From NCBI GenBank assembly GCA_003550275.1, contig QXCW01000002.1, positions 744,001 through 808,000 of the forward strand: a stretch of 64,000 nucleotides of DNA, written 5' to 3'. This document shows, piece by piece, positions 10,093-20,129 of this stretch. The DNA comes from Flavobacteriaceae bacterium MAR_2010_72 (GTDB lineage Bacteria > Bacteroidota > Bacteroidia > Flavobacteriales > Flavobacteriaceae). The position numbers and the translations under genes are program-made. The notes beneath the pieces are model-generated. The model searched no databases and was not told the DNA's origin. It worked only from the letters and a program-made list of their open reading frames with translations. Every line of letters begins with the position of its first letter. Position 1 is the first letter of the stretch.

Positions 10093-11344
10093 ATGAGAAC
10101 ATGCTTATACATTCATTTGTGTCTTGTTGATATGGTCTTGTAGTAAGGATAATTCAGATTTTGAAATTATTGATGTTGCCATACCTGAAGTTATTACAAA
10201 GGCAGATTTCAGGTCACAAATTGTACCCCAATCTCCAAAACCAATCACTGAAGCCGGAAAAATTTATGCTTATAATAATTTAATTTTTATCAGTGATAAA
10301 TTGCTTGGTATTCATGTTTTAGATAACTCTAATCCTTCAAACCCATCTCCATTGACCTTTTTAAAGGTGCCTGGCAACGAGGACATGGCTGTAAAAGACG
10401 GGTTTTTATATGCCGACAGTTTTATCGATCTTGTAGTTTTCGATATTTCAAATACTAGCGATATTAAGCGTGTTGAAATCCTTGAAGATGTTTTTGACAA
10501 CTATAATTTTCAATTTCCATTCGATTTTTGGAGCACAAGAATTGATATGGAAGATTTTGATTCTAACAACGAAATCATTGTAGGTTGGACTGTTGAGAAA
10601 AGAATAGTTCCCAAAGAAGATGGTTCTTTAGTTTATCAAACTTTTGAAAATTCTCTTGGCAATAGTGGTGGTGGTAATAGTGGCGATGGTGGTAATATAG
10701 GTGCTGGTGGTTCGTTAGCGCGTTTTCAAATCGTCGAAAATTATCTTTATACTGTGGGCTGGCACGAAATGAGCATATTTAATATTGCAAATCTTTCCCA
10801 ACCTAGTTTTATAACTACCAATTATGCAGGAAATAATATTGAAACCTTATTTGAAGCAGACGGCTACCTATATATAGGAAGTACGGATGGTATGTATATT
10901 TACGGATTAGAAAACCCTGAAAGTCCAAACTATATTTCCGAGTTTGTGCATTGGACAGGTTGTGATCCCGTTGTTGTAGATGGGAATTATGCCTATCTAA
11001 CTATTAGAGGAGGAAATAATTGTGGAAACCAACAAAGTGTACTAGAGGTTATTGATGTAAGTAACAAAGCTACCCCAACATTGGTGGCAACATACAGTTT
11101 GGATAACCCTTATGGATTAGGTTTTAAAAACGATAACCTATTTGTTTGTGATGGTTCTTCAGGCTTAAAGGTTTACAAAAAAAATGACCCATTAAATCTT
11201 CAGTTGGCACAAAAATTTGAGAATATTCAAGCTACTGATGTTATTCCTTTAAACAACACATTGGTTATGGTGGGAGACAATGTGATCTACCAATATGAAT
11301 ATAGTAACGATGTGCTAACCTTATTAAGTACCTATAATTTTTAA
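10093..11344 (+). pseudogene. LVIVD-repeat lipoprotein with a probable frameshift in the signal peptide
   Basis: The long frame from about 10124 to 11344 encodes some 400 residues. They contain repeated beta-propeller-like units such as LLGIHVLDNSNPSNPSPLTF and LVVFDISNTSDI, plus a Gly/Asn-rich insert. This is the LVIVD family of surface lipoproteins. The frame opens with LLIWSCSKDNSDF, a good lipobox, but has no ATG. An ATG at 10093 in the next frame encodes MRTCLYIHLCLVDMVL and stops at 10141. Skipping one base near 10117-10123 joins them into MRTCLYIHLCLLIWSCSKD, a normal lipoprotein signal. It is therefore either a one-base frameshift mutation or a sequence error. The rest of the gene is intact, so recent damage or an error is more likely than old decay. 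Confidence 0.65.
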
Positions 11345-11365
11345 TCCTAGTAGTCTAGTATACTT

Positions 11366-11391
11366 AAAGCCTGATGTATCAGGCTTTTTTT
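11366..11391 (+). terminator. Intrinsic terminator after the LVIVD lipoprotein gene
   Basis: Perfect 9-bp arms AAAGCCTGA and TCAGGCTTT enclose TGTA and are followed by a T-run. It lies 22 nt after the stop codon. Confidence 0.85.
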
Positions 11392-11479
11392 ATTTGGTTT
11401 AGCCATGAAAATCCTTTAAATAATGGACTTAATTACAATTGATGAAATTAAAAATTAGGTTCGATAATTTTTTTTCATA

Positions 11480-11487
11480 TACATTTG
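11480..11487 (+). promoter_or_regulatory. -7 element (TACATTTG) upstream of topA
   Basis: TACATTTG matches the Bacteroidota -7 consensus TAnnTTTG, 20 nt upstream of the topA ATG. This gives a short leader. No clear -33 element is seen. Confidence 0.5.
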
Positions 11488-11507
11488 TAGCCTGAAAAAA
11501 TCTCAAT

Positions 11508-13997
11508 ATGGCGAAGAATTTAGTAATTGTAGAGTCACCAGCAAAGGCAAAAACTATAGAAAAATTTCTTGGAAAAGAATATAAAGTTGAATCCAGTTTT
11601 GGGCATATCGCAGACTTGCCTTCAAAGGAATTGGGTGTGGATGTCGATGGTGATTTCAAACCTAAATATCAAGTATCAAGAGATAAGCGGGATGTCGTAA
11701 AAAAACTCAAAGATCTAGCAAGTAAAGCCGATATGGTTTGGCTCGCAAGTGATGAAGATCGCGAAGGAGAAGCCATAGCTTGGCATCTGGCCGAAACGCT
11801 CAAATTAGACAAAAATAAAACCAAGCGTATTGTTTTTCATGAGATTACCAAAACTGCTATTCAAAAAGCTATTGAGAATCCCAGAGGAATAGATTATGAT
11901 TTGGTAGATGCACAACAGGCACGTCGTGTATTGGATAGAATAGTGGGTTACGAATTATCTCCAGTGCTTTGGCGCAAGGTAAAAGGTGGTCTTTCTGCCG
12001 GGCGTGTGCAATCAGTTTCGGTACGTTTGATTGTAGAACGTGAACGTGAAATACAAGATTTTAAAACGGAAGCTTTTTTTAGAATTGATGCCGAATTTGC
12101 GAATTCTGACGGCCAGACCTTCAAAGCCAAACTACCTAAAAACTTTTCATCCAAAGCCGAAGCCAACCAGTTTTTACAATCAAACGCAACAGCAAGTTTT
12201 AAAGTAGGTGAGTTAGAGAAAAAACCTGCTAAAAAATCGCCAGCAGCTCCGTTTACAACATCTACCTTACAACAGGAAGCAGCTCGTAAATTGGGGTTTT
12301 CAGTTAGTAGAACCATGACGAATGCCCAGCGCTTGTATGAATCTGGATTAATCACATACATGAGAACGGATAGTGTTAACTTATCACAAGAAGCTAGAAA
12401 CGGTGCCAAAGCGGCGATTGAAAGTGCCTTTGGTTCGAAATACTCCAAACCAAGAAACTATAAAGGAAAAACTAAAGGTGCCCAAGAAGCTCATGAGGCC
12501 ATTAGGCCAACCGATTTTTCAAGACATTCTGTATCAGTTGATAGGGATCAAGACCGTTTATACGATTTAATTTGGAAACGTTCCATAGCTTCACAAATGG
12601 CTGAAGCCGAATTAGAGCGTACCAATGTGAAAATTGATGCTTCAACCCATCAAGAATCGTTTGCGGCTAATGGAGAAGTGATAAAGTTCGATGGATTTTT
12701 AAAAGTGTATCTAGAGGGAACTGATGATGAAGATTTAGAACAAGAAGGCATGTTGCCTACCTTAAAGGTTAACGAAACACTTCAGAATAATTATATCACA
12801 GCTACCGAACGCTATACCAGACCGCCATATCGCTATACCGAAGCGTCGTTGGTTAAAAAACTCGAAGAATTAGGTATTGGACGTCCTTCAACTTATGCGC
12901 CAACAATTTCTACAATTCAAAATAGAAATTATGTCGAAAAAGGTAATGTAGAAGGCGTCGAGCGTAAATACGTTCAGCTTACACTTAAAAAAGGATCGGT
13001 CAATGATAAAACCCTTACAGAGAAAGTAGGTTCAGACAAAGGTAAACTCGTACCTACAGATATAGGTATGATCGTTACCGATTTTCTCGTAACCCATTTT
13101 GAGCATATTTTGGATTATCATTTTACGGCAAAGGTTGAAGAAGATTTTGATGACATTGCCGAAGGAAAGGTAGATTGGTCAAAAATGATGAAAGATTTTT
13201 ATAAAGAATTTCATCCGAAGGTTGAAGATGTTCAGGAGAATGCCGATAGAGAATCTGGCGAACGCGTATTAGGAACCGACCCAAAAACAGGACGACAAGT
13301 TAGTGTGCGATTAGGTAAGTTTGGTCCAATGGTTCAAATTGGAACTGCTGAAGAAGACGAAAAACCATTGTTTGCAAGTTTATCTCCAGACCAACAGTTA
13401 AATACCATTACTTATGAAGAAGCAATGGATTTGTTTAAGCTGCCAAAACAACTTGGTGATTACAGAGGTGAAACACTTGAAGTAAATAATGGCCGTTTTG
13501 GTCCTTATGTTAGATATGGTAAAAAGTTCGTGTCTTTGCCAGCAGGTGTTGATGCATTAAGTGTTGAATTAGAGGACGCCATTGAATTGATAAAAGAAAA
13601 GGAAGCTGCCGATGCTCCTATATATACGTACAAAGGATTGCCAGTTCAAAAAGGAAAAGGGCGTTTTGGGCCATTTATCAAATGGGACAACACATTTATT
13701 AATGTAAGTAAAAAATACGATTGGGATAATTTATCTGATAACGATATCATAACTTTGATAGAAGATAAAATTCAAAAAGAAAAGGATAAATTAGTCCAAA
13801 ATTGGGAGTCAGAAGGTATTCGTATTGAAAAAGCACGTTGGGGTAGACACCATATTATTAAAGGTAAGGTAAAAGTTGAGTTGCCAAAAACCGTTGATGT
13901 GTCTAAAATGACTTTGGAACAAGCAAAAGCAGAGATAGAAAAGAAAGCACCTAAAAAGAAAACTACTAAAAAAGCAAGTACTACTAAAAAGAAATAA
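11508..13997 (+). CDS. topA: DNA topoisomerase I
   Basis: This 829-residue type IA topoisomerase relaxes negative supercoils. The TOPRIM domain is N-terminal (AKNLVIVESPAKAKTIEKFL, then ASDEDREGEAIAWHLAE with the acidic metal site). The catalytic tyrosine is Y284 in GLITYMRTDS. The C-terminal part carries several short repeats of the form GRFGPFIKWDN / GRFGPYVRYGK in place of zinc fingers. It ends in a Lys/Thr-rich basic tail (APKKKTTKKASTTKKK). The length is normal for Bacteroidota. The arginase-fold gene follows after only 3 nt, so they share a transcript. Confidence 0.96.
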   Translation: MAKNLVIVESPAKAKTIEKFLGKEYKVESSFGHIADLPSKELGVDVDGDFKPKYQVSRDKRDVVKKLKDLASKADMVWLASDEDREGEAIAWHLAETLKLDKNKTKRIVFHEITKTAIQKAIENPRGIDYDLVDAQQARRVLDRIVGYELSPVLWRKVKGGLSAGRVQSVSVRLIVEREREIQDFKTEAFFRIDAEFANSDGQTFKAKLPKNFSSKAEANQFLQSNATASFKVGELEKKPAKKSPAAPFTTSTLQQEAARKLGFSVSRTMTNAQRLYESGLITYMRTDSVNLSQEARNGAKAAIESAFGSKYSKPRNYKGKTKGAQEAHEAIRPTDFSRHSVSVDRDQDRLYDLIWKRSIASQMAEAELERTNVKIDASTHQESFAANGEVIKFDGFLKVYLEGTDDEDLEQEGMLPTLKVNETLQNNYITATERYTRPPYRYTEASLVKKLEELGIGRPSTYAPTISTIQNRNYVEKGNVEGVERKYVQLTLKKGSVNDKTLTEKVGSDKGKLVPTDIGMIVTDFLVTHFEHILDYHFTAKVEEDFDDIAEGKVDWSKMMKDFYKEFHPKVEDVQENADRESGERVLGTDPKTGRQVSVRLGKFGPMVQIGTAEEDEKPLFASLSPDQQLNTITYEEAMDLFKLPKQLGDYRGETLEVNNGRFGPYVRYGKKFVSLPAGVDALSVELEDAIELIKEKEAADAPIYTYKGLPVQKGKGRFGPFIKWDNTFINVSKKYDWDNLSDNDIITLIEDKIQKEKDKLVQNWESEGIRIEKARWGRHHIIKGKVKVELPKTVDVSKMTLEQAKAEIEKKAPKKKTTKKASTTKKK

Positions 13998-14000
13998 TAT

Positions 14001-15164
14001 ATGACCTTTAATTTTTTATCTCCAGTTTCTGATGAGGTTTTAGCACATAATGAATTATTGCCTGACCAAACGCTTGGAAAAAAATTAAAGATCCATACCA
14101 AACAAAGAGGTGTTCCTGAATTAGATAACGTAAAACTTGCAATAATTGGTGTCCTTGAAAATAGAAACGACATCAATTATTTAGATGAGACCATTCACTT
14201 TAATGAAGTGAGACGGTCATTATATGGTTTATTTCCTGGTAATTGGTATACAGATATTGCTGACTTGGGAGATATTTTAAAAGGAGATTCTGTTGAAGAC
14301 ACGTATTTTGCCCTCCGCACCACGATAACTGTTTTAATAGAGAAAAAGATTATACCTATTATATTAGGAGGAAGTCAGGATTTGACCTATGCCGTTTATC
14401 GTGCTTATGACAATTTGCAGCCTATGGTTAATATTGTCAATGTTGATAGTAACTTTGATTTAGGAGATTCATCTTTACCTATTAATAACAATAGTTACTT
14501 GGGTAAAATTATTTTGGAGCAACCCTATAACCTGTTCAATTATTCAACTATAGGTTACCAAACCTATTTTAATTCACAGGAAGAAATTGATTTGATGGAT
14601 AATCTTTATTTTGAAGCTTATCGTTTGGGTGAGGTTTCAAATAAACTTAATTTGGTCGAGCCAGTCATGAGAGATGCTCATATAGTGAGTATGGATCTTA
14701 AATCGGTAAAGGCTTCCGAAGTTTGTTTTAAACAATCTATTTCTCCAAACGGTTTAGATGGAAAGCAAATTTGTGCCATTTCACGTTATGCAGGAATTAG
14801 TAATAAAGTATCATCGTTTGGGGTGTATGAATATAAACCAACTCAAGGAGGTTTAAATGCAATGCTAACCGCACAAATAATATGGTATTTTGTAGAAGGT
14901 GTAAATTGTCGGACAAAAGATGATGATTTCAGTGATGAAAAAAGTTATCAAAAATACAACGTACTCATTGATAATGAGGAATTAATCTTTCTTAAAAGTG
15001 TAAAAACGGGTAGATGGTGGATTGAAATACCTTTTTTGCCAGATGTTAATAATAAATTAAAAAAACATACGTTATTACCATGCACTCATGAGGATTACAT
15101 AGAGGCTAGCCATGGTAAAATCCCCGAAAGGTGGTATAAAGCCTACAAAAAGAATAGCTTTTAG
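14001..15164 (+). CDS. Arginase/formimidoylglutamase-fold protein with degenerate metal site
   Basis: This 387-residue protein aligns by motif with the ureohydrolase (arginase, agmatinase, formiminoglutamase) fold, but the manganese ligands are partly lost. The usual GGDHS is GGSQD (about residues 122-126). The usual DAHxD is DSNFD (about 148-152), with no histidine. The usual SxDxDxxDP is SMDLKSVKA (230-238), with the second Asp replaced. It is therefore unlikely to be an active two-metal ureohydrolase. It lies between topA (3 nt upstream) and gldK. Its role may be structural or regulatory; a link to secretion or gliding is only suggested by position. Confidence 0.8.
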   Translation: MTFNFLSPVSDEVLAHNELLPDQTLGKKLKIHTKQRGVPELDNVKLAIIGVLENRNDINYLDETIHFNEVRRSLYGLFPGNWYTDIADLGDILKGDSVEDTYFALRTTITVLIEKKIIPIILGGSQDLTYAVYRAYDNLQPMVNIVNVDSNFDLGDSSLPINNNSYLGKIILEQPYNLFNYSTIGYQTYFNSQEEIDLMDNLYFEAYRLGEVSNKLNLVEPVMRDAHIVSMDLKSVKASEVCFKQSISPNGLDGKQICAISRYAGISNKVSSFGVYEYKPTQGGLNAMLTAQIIWYFVEGVNCRTKDDDFSDEKSYQKYNVLIDNEELIFLKSVKTGRWWIEIPFLPDVNNKLKKHTLLPCTHEDYIEASHGKIPERWYKAYKKNSF

Positions 15165-15177
15165 TACGGTTTTAAGT

Positions 15178-15208
15178 ACACGTTTTATCGATAAAGTGCA
15201 TTTTTTTT
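15178..15208 (+). terminator. Weak terminator-like hairpin after topA operon
   Basis: A CAC...TTTATCGATAAA...GTG imperfect inverted repeat is followed by eight T residues, 14 nt after the arginase-fold gene. The stem is AT-rich and weak, so termination may be partial and allow reading into gldK. Confidence 0.35.
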
Positions 15209-15352
15209 AGGACGAAATGCAAAAAAGTTGCAAAAAAAATTGTTTTTTTGAAAATATATAAATATGTTTACTGCCTTGAAATGAATTAGTAACATTTTGT
15301 GTCACTATGATTTTCGTAAATTATAACTAAATAATTTAACCTCGAGTTTATT

Positions 15353-16723
15353 ATGAATATGAAGAAGTTTGCTTTATTAACCGCTGTTTTAGCTCTATTA
15401 GTAAGTTGTGGCTCTGGAGACAGAGGAGAACTTGTTGGAGTTAAAGGAAAGAAATGGCATCCTGAAAAGCCTTATGGTATGACACTAGTTCCTGGTGGAG
15501 CATTTATAATGGGTAAGTCAGATGATGACCTAGCCGGAGTAAATGATGCCCCAACGCGAACAGCAACCGTTAGGGCATTTTATATGGATGAAACTGAAAT
15601 CACTAACAGTGAGTATCGTCAGTTTGTGTATTGGGTTCGAGACTCGATAATAAGAACGAAACTTGCAATTTTAGCAGATGAGATTGGAAAAACACCTGAC
15701 GATGGAGGCATTGGTGAATTTGCATTTAAGGATGCCGATACCGCCAACATGAGTGTTTATGAAAAATACATGATGGATAACTACAGTGGTTTAGGGCCTA
15801 CTGGGTATGAAGGCAGAAAATTAAATAGAGATATCGATTTAATTTTTGATATTAATGAATATCCAGACGAATACTATGTAGAAGTTATGGATACCATGTA
15901 TTTGCCTATTGAAGAATCTTATAATGGTATGCGCACATGGGATGTTGATAAATTTAAGTTTCAGTATACGTTTATGGACTTTCAAAAAGCTGCCAAGAAC
16001 AAAAATTTGAGACGTAAAGATGTATTGATAACTGAAGAAGTTAAAGTATATCCAGATACTACCGCTTGGATTAGAGACTTCTCTTATTCATATAACGAGC
16101 CAATGCATAATGATTATTTCTGGCATGATGCCTATGGTGATTATCCTGTAGTTGGTGTATCTTGGAAGCAAGCAAATGCATTTTGTCAATGGCGAACCAT
16201 GTATAAAAATGGTGACCAGAAGCAACGTGGAAAACAATTTGTTAATTCGTTCAGATTACCTTCTGAAGCCGAATGGGAGTATGCCGCCAGAGGTGGCCTA
16301 CAAGGCGCAACCTATCCTTGGGGTGGACCATATATTAAAAATGATAGAGGATGCTTTATGGCAAACTTTAAGCCACTCCGTGGTGATTATGCAGCAGACC
16401 AAGCCTTATATACGGTTGAGGCTGATGCCTATGAGCCAAACGATTTCAATCTTTACAACATGGCAGGTAACGTTTCAGAATGGGTGCAAGGATCGTACGA
16501 TCCAGGGTCGTATGAATACGCTGCCACATTCAATCCAAGTGTAAATGATATTAGAAACCAACGTAAAGTGGTTCGTGGAGGATCTTGGAAGGATGTTGCT
16601 TACTACCTTCAAGTGAGTTCAAGGGATTATGAATATCAGGATTCCGCTAGAAGTTATATCGGATTCAGAACCGTACAGGATTATATGGGTACCGAGGTAA
16701 CAGCAAATGCTAGAACCAAATAA
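15353..16723 (+). CDS. gldK: T9SS/gliding lipoprotein GldK
   Basis: This 456-residue lipoprotein (signal ALLTAVLALLVSC, lipidated Cys near residue 20) contains a formylglycine-generating-enzyme-type fold. It has GMTLVPGGAFIMGKSDDD, FRLPSEAEWEYAARGG and NVSEWVQGSYD. It ends in the core VVRGGSWKDVAYYLQVSSRDY, where the cysteines needed for FGE catalysis are absent. GldK forms, with GldN, the periplasmic ring attached to the outer membrane in the type IX secretion and gliding apparatus. Two ATGs stand close together (15353 and 15359); the first is used. gldL follows after 74 nt. Confidence 0.96.
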   Translation: MNMKKFALLTAVLALLVSCGSGDRGELVGVKGKKWHPEKPYGMTLVPGGAFIMGKSDDDLAGVNDAPTRTATVRAFYMDETEITNSEYRQFVYWVRDSIIRTKLAILADEIGKTPDDGGIGEFAFKDADTANMSVYEKYMMDNYSGLGPTGYEGRKLNRDIDLIFDINEYPDEYYVEVMDTMYLPIEESYNGMRTWDVDKFKFQYTFMDFQKAAKNKNLRRKDVLITEEVKVYPDTTAWIRDFSYSYNEPMHNDYFWHDAYGDYPVVGVSWKQANAFCQWRTMYKNGDQKQRGKQFVNSFRLPSEAEWEYAARGGLQGATYPWGGPYIKNDRGCFMANFKPLRGDYAADQALYTVEADAYEPNDFNLYNMAGNVSEWVQGSYDPGSYEYAATFNPSVNDIRNQRKVVRGGSWKDVAYYLQVSSRDYEYQDSARSYIGFRTVQDYMGTEVTANARTK

Positions 16724-16797
16724 ATTTAAAACTAAACACAATTAAATAAATTATTAACCTACTTAAGTATTTTAACTTAAACTAAAAACAACAAATT

Positions 16798-17436
16798 ATG
16801 GCACAATCAAGAGCAAGTAAGAGGTTCATGAACATGGCTTACGGATTCGGAGCATCAATCGTTATTATTGGAGCTTTATTCAAAATTATCCATTTTGAAA
16901 TAGGAATTTTAACAGGTAACGTGATGTTAGCAATCGGACTTATCACAGAAGCAATCATATTTGCAATTTCAGCTTTCGAACCAGTAGACGAAGATTTAGA
17001 CTGGTCATTAGTTTATCCAGAATTAGCTGGAGGCTCTAAATCTGAAAAAGAAACTAAAAACCCAGAAGGATTATTATCTAAAAAACTAGACGAGTTACTT
17101 AAAGACGCTAAAATTGATGGCGAATTAATGGCAAGTTTAGGCGAAAGCATCAAAAACTTTGAAGGTGCGGCGAAAAGCATTTCTCCAACTGTAGAATCTA
17201 TGGCAGCGACTAAAAAATATGGCGAAGAGCTATCTTTGGCAGCAGCACAAATGGAATCACTTAACAGCCTTTATAAAGTGCAATTAGAAAGTGTGAACCG
17301 ACAAGCCTCTATTAATGAAGAAGCAGTTGAAAACGCTACTAAACTTAAAGAGCAAATGCAATCTTTAGCTTCTAATTTATCATCCTTAAATGGTGTATAT
17401 GGCGGAATGCTTTCTGCAATGAATAAAACTAATTAG
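16798..17436 (+). CDS. gldL: T9SS motor protein GldL
   Basis: This 212-residue inner-membrane protein has two transmembrane helices near the N-terminus (about residues 13-33 and 38-57), followed by a cytoplasmic coiled-coil tail. Residues Y15, K29, H32 and E51 sit in the helices at positions that correspond, with an offset of two, to charged and polar residues known to matter for proton flow in GldL. GldL and GldM form the rotary proton-driven motor that powers type IX secretion and gliding. The gene lies 74 nt after gldK and 47 nt before gldM. Confidence 0.96.
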   Translation: MAQSRASKRFMNMAYGFGASIVIIGALFKIIHFEIGILTGNVMLAIGLITEAIIFAISAFEPVDEDLDWSLVYPELAGGSKSEKETKNPEGLLSKKLDELLKDAKIDGELMASLGESIKNFEGAAKSISPTVESMAATKKYGEELSLAAAQMESLNSLYKVQLESVNRQASINEEAVENATKLKEQMQSLASNLSSLNGVYGGMLSAMNKTN

Positions 17437-17483
17437 TTTTTAATAACCTAGATCAATTAATTAACCACAAAAACTAATTAGAA

Positions 17484-19037
17484 ATGGCAGGAGCAAAATT
17501 ATCTGCAAGGCAGAAAATGATAAACTTGATGTATTTGATCTTCATTGCGATGTTAGCATTGAATATGTCAAAAGAAGTGCTATCAGCATTTGGATTAATG
17601 AACGAAAAGCTCACCGAGTCCAATAAAGCAGCTACCGAAAGGAATACAGCTTTTATGGCAGGTTTAGCGCAACAGGTTGAGGACCAACCTGAAAAATATA
17701 GACCTTTAAAAGCACAAGCAGATCAAATTTCCAGTTTGGCAAATGAGTTTAATTCCTATTTAGCAAACCTGAAATCTAAAATGTCTGCTACGGTTGAAGA
17801 TGCGACGGATTATGAAGTCATGGACAAAGGAGATTATTTAGACAATAACTTCTTTATTGGTGATAAACTGAAGCCTGAAGGCCAAGAGTTTTTAAACCAA
17901 ATGAAAAAGTTTAGAGAAGGTGTTGCGGAAGTGCTGGGTGATAGTCCTGAATTTGCGAGTATTGTAAAAGACGTTCAGGACAAATTTAATACAGATCCAG
18001 TTAAGGTAACAGACCAGATAAATAAACAAGATTGGTTGGATTACCATTATAAGGGATTTCCTTTAGTGGCATCTCTTACTAAAATGACCCAGTTACAAGC
18101 GGATATTAAAACTACAGAGTCTGAAGTATTATCTTCAATGCTTGCCGGGAAACTTAAAGTCGAAGCCTCTTTGACCAATTTTGATGCTATTGTTGTGCCA
18201 GACAAAACAGCGTTTTTTAATGGCGAAAACTTTACAGGTAAAATTATTCTTGGTAAAAAGGATACAACCTTGAGAGCTGATAAAGTAATAGTAAACGGAA
18301 AAGAACTATCAGCCGATGCTATGCAAGAAGGAAAAACATTATTGGATTTTCCAGCAGGTAGTGTTGGTGAGCAACCCATCAAAGGTCAATTCATTTTTAA
18401 AGAAGATGGAGAAGATATTGTGATTGATTTTGAAAGTTCTTACTCGGTTGTCCCAAAACCAAACGCAGCTACAATTTCAGCTGATAAAATGAATGTGGTG
18501 TATCGTGGTGTTACTAACCCAATGACTATATCATTTGCTGGTATTCCAGACAACTTGGTTAATGCAAGTGCTGCTGGTTTAAGCAAAGGTTCTGGTGTAG
18601 GTAAATACAACATGAACCCAGGTTCTGGTCGAGAAGTAGTTATTAATGTAACTGGAAAACTTCCTGACGGTACTTCGGTGTCTGACAGAGCTACCTTTAG
18701 AATTAAAGATATTCCAAAACCATCGGGTACAATTGCTGGTCAAATAGACAATGCAAGTTTACCAAGAAATACTGTAGAAATTGCTACTATTGGCGCAGTA
18801 CTTGAAGATTTTGATTTTGAATTACCAATTCAAGTGACTTCATTTAAGATTAAAGTTCCAGGGCAGCCTTCAGTGTCTGTTAACGGTACTAAATTAAATG
18901 ATCAAGCTAAATTAGCGTTACGTAAAGCGAGACGTGGAGATGGTATTCAAATATTTGATATTAAAGCACAAATTCAAAATAATTCCTCTTATAAGTTAAA
19001 AGGAGTATCACCAGTATTTGTAGAGCTTACAAACTAG
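17484..19037 (+). CDS. gldM: T9SS motor protein GldM
   Basis: This 517-residue protein has one N-terminal transmembrane helix (MINLMYLIFIAMLALNMS) and a long periplasmic part made of four successive domains. Typical GldM segments are visible: SANEFN-like helical region near residues 85-130, VPDKTAFFNGENFTG near 235, VVYRGVTNPMTISFAG near 335 and DFDFELPIQVTSF near 440. With GldL it makes the motor, and its periplasmic rod reaches toward the GldK/GldN ring. Length and order are normal for the family. Confidence 0.97.
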   Translation: MAGAKLSARQKMINLMYLIFIAMLALNMSKEVLSAFGLMNEKLTESNKAATERNTAFMAGLAQQVEDQPEKYRPLKAQADQISSLANEFNSYLANLKSKMSATVEDATDYEVMDKGDYLDNNFFIGDKLKPEGQEFLNQMKKFREGVAEVLGDSPEFASIVKDVQDKFNTDPVKVTDQINKQDWLDYHYKGFPLVASLTKMTQLQADIKTTESEVLSSMLAGKLKVEASLTNFDAIVVPDKTAFFNGENFTGKIILGKKDTTLRADKVIVNGKELSADAMQEGKTLLDFPAGSVGEQPIKGQFIFKEDGEDIVIDFESSYSVVPKPNAATISADKMNVVYRGVTNPMTISFAGIPDNLVNASAAGLSKGSGVGKYNMNPGSGREVVINVTGKLPDGTSVSDRATFRIKDIPKPSGTIAGQIDNASLPRNTVEIATIGAVLEDFDFELPIQVTSFKIKVPGQPSVSVNGTKLNDQAKLALRKARRGDGIQIFDIKAQIQNNSSYKLKGVSPVFVELTN

Positions 19038-19109
19038 AATAATTTTGAATTAAATGCTACGTTATTACGTATAAAGAAGGCCTTGTCCCAAATTAATAAA
19101 TGTAAGAAG

Positions 19110-20009
19110 ATGAATTTAAAAAAATTTTTATTAACCGGTTTGAGTGTTTTTGCAATCACTACAACATTTGCACAAGCAAATTTGTTGAATGCCAAAAAAA
19201 CTGAAGAAATAGGTGTTAAAACCGAAGCCCAGTTAGCTTTGGATAATGACAAACCATTAGAGTACGGTTATGTAGATGACAGAGACATTCTGTTTTCGAA
19301 ACTAACTTGGGAGAAAGTGGTTCTTGACGAGCGCGTTAACTTCCCTTTGTATTTCCCTGTTGATACTAATAATATTGGCTCAAACAGACGTTCATTATTT
19401 GACGTGTTGGTGAAAGCCATTAAAGATGGGAAAATTGAGAACATGTATGACGACTCTTACTTTACTACAAAATTGACCGTAAAGGATTTGGGGCCTAGAA
19501 TGTCCAGAATCGATACTTTAGATATTGGATATGAGCAATACAATGCAGATGGTTTTGTTGATCCAGAATACATTGTAAAGCGAGATATTCAAGCCTATGA
19601 CATCAGTGCCTATTTAATTAAAGGCCTTTGGTATTTTGATAAGCGTCACGGCGAGTTAAAATATCGCATATTAGGTCTAGCGCCTGCCGCACCAGATGTT
19701 AACTTTATTGATTCTGAAGATGAAGCCAATAAAATGCCTATTCCGTTATTTTGGATATTTTTCCCAGAAGCACGAGGGGTGTTGCACGAAGCCAAATCGT
19801 TTAACAATAAAAATAGTGCCATGCCAGTTACCTTCGATCATTTATTGAATTCGAGGCGCTTCAATGGCTACATGTACAAAGAAGAAAATGTATATGGAGA
19901 CAGGGAAGTTAAAGATTATGTGGCGGACAATGCCTTAATGCAACTATTAGAATCTGATCGTATAAAAGACAAGATTCGTAATTTTGAAATGGATATGTGG
20001 TCATACTAG
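19110..20009 (+). CDS. gldN: T9SS/gliding periplasmic protein GldN
   Basis: This 299-residue exported protein starts at the ATG at 19110 (MNLKKFLLTGLSVFAITTTFAQA), which gives a proper signal peptide. A TTG at 19083 would put nine polar residues in front and is rejected. Family features include the block DRDILFSKLTWEKVVLDERV, the KRDIQAYDISAYLIKGLWYF block and the conserved IPLFWIFFPEARGVLHEA. GldN pairs with GldK in the T9SS ring. It is the last gene of the gldKLMN cluster and is followed by a strong terminator. No gldO duplicate follows, unlike in Flavobacterium johnsoniae. Confidence 0.95.
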   Translation: MNLKKFLLTGLSVFAITTTFAQANLLNAKKTEEIGVKTEAQLALDNDKPLEYGYVDDRDILFSKLTWEKVVLDERVNFPLYFPVDTNNIGSNRRSLFDVLVKAIKDGKIENMYDDSYFTTKLTVKDLGPRMSRIDTLDIGYEQYNADGFVDPEYIVKRDIQAYDISAYLIKGLWYFDKRHGELKYRILGLAPAAPDVNFIDSEDEANKMPIPLFWIFFPEARGVLHEAKSFNNKNSAMPVTFDHLLNSRRFNGYMYKEENVYGDREVKDYVADNALMQLLESDRIKDKIRNFEMDMWSY

Positions 20010-20033
20010 CCATAGTATATCTATATAAACTCG

Positions 20034-20067
20034 AAAGCGCTCACAAATTGTTGTGAGCGCTTTTTTT
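20034..20067 (+). terminator. Intrinsic terminator of gldKLMN
   Basis: A perfect 13-bp stem (arm AAAGCGCTCACAA) with loop ATTG is followed by a run of seven T residues. It starts 24 nt after the gldN stop codon. Confidence 0.9.
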
Positions 20068-20129
20068 ATGAAGGTATTTGTTTAGCGTGAGCAATCTAGA
20101 TCCAGTTTATTTGAAGTATTTTTGTTCAG

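Noticed and set aside
15353-16723. GldK as an active formylglycine-generating enzyme
   Set aside because: The core reads GGSWKDVAYYLQ with no cysteines, so only the fold is shared.
19083-19109. Longer GldN from a TTG start
   Set aside because: It would put polar residues before the signal peptide; the ATG at 19110 gives a normal signal.
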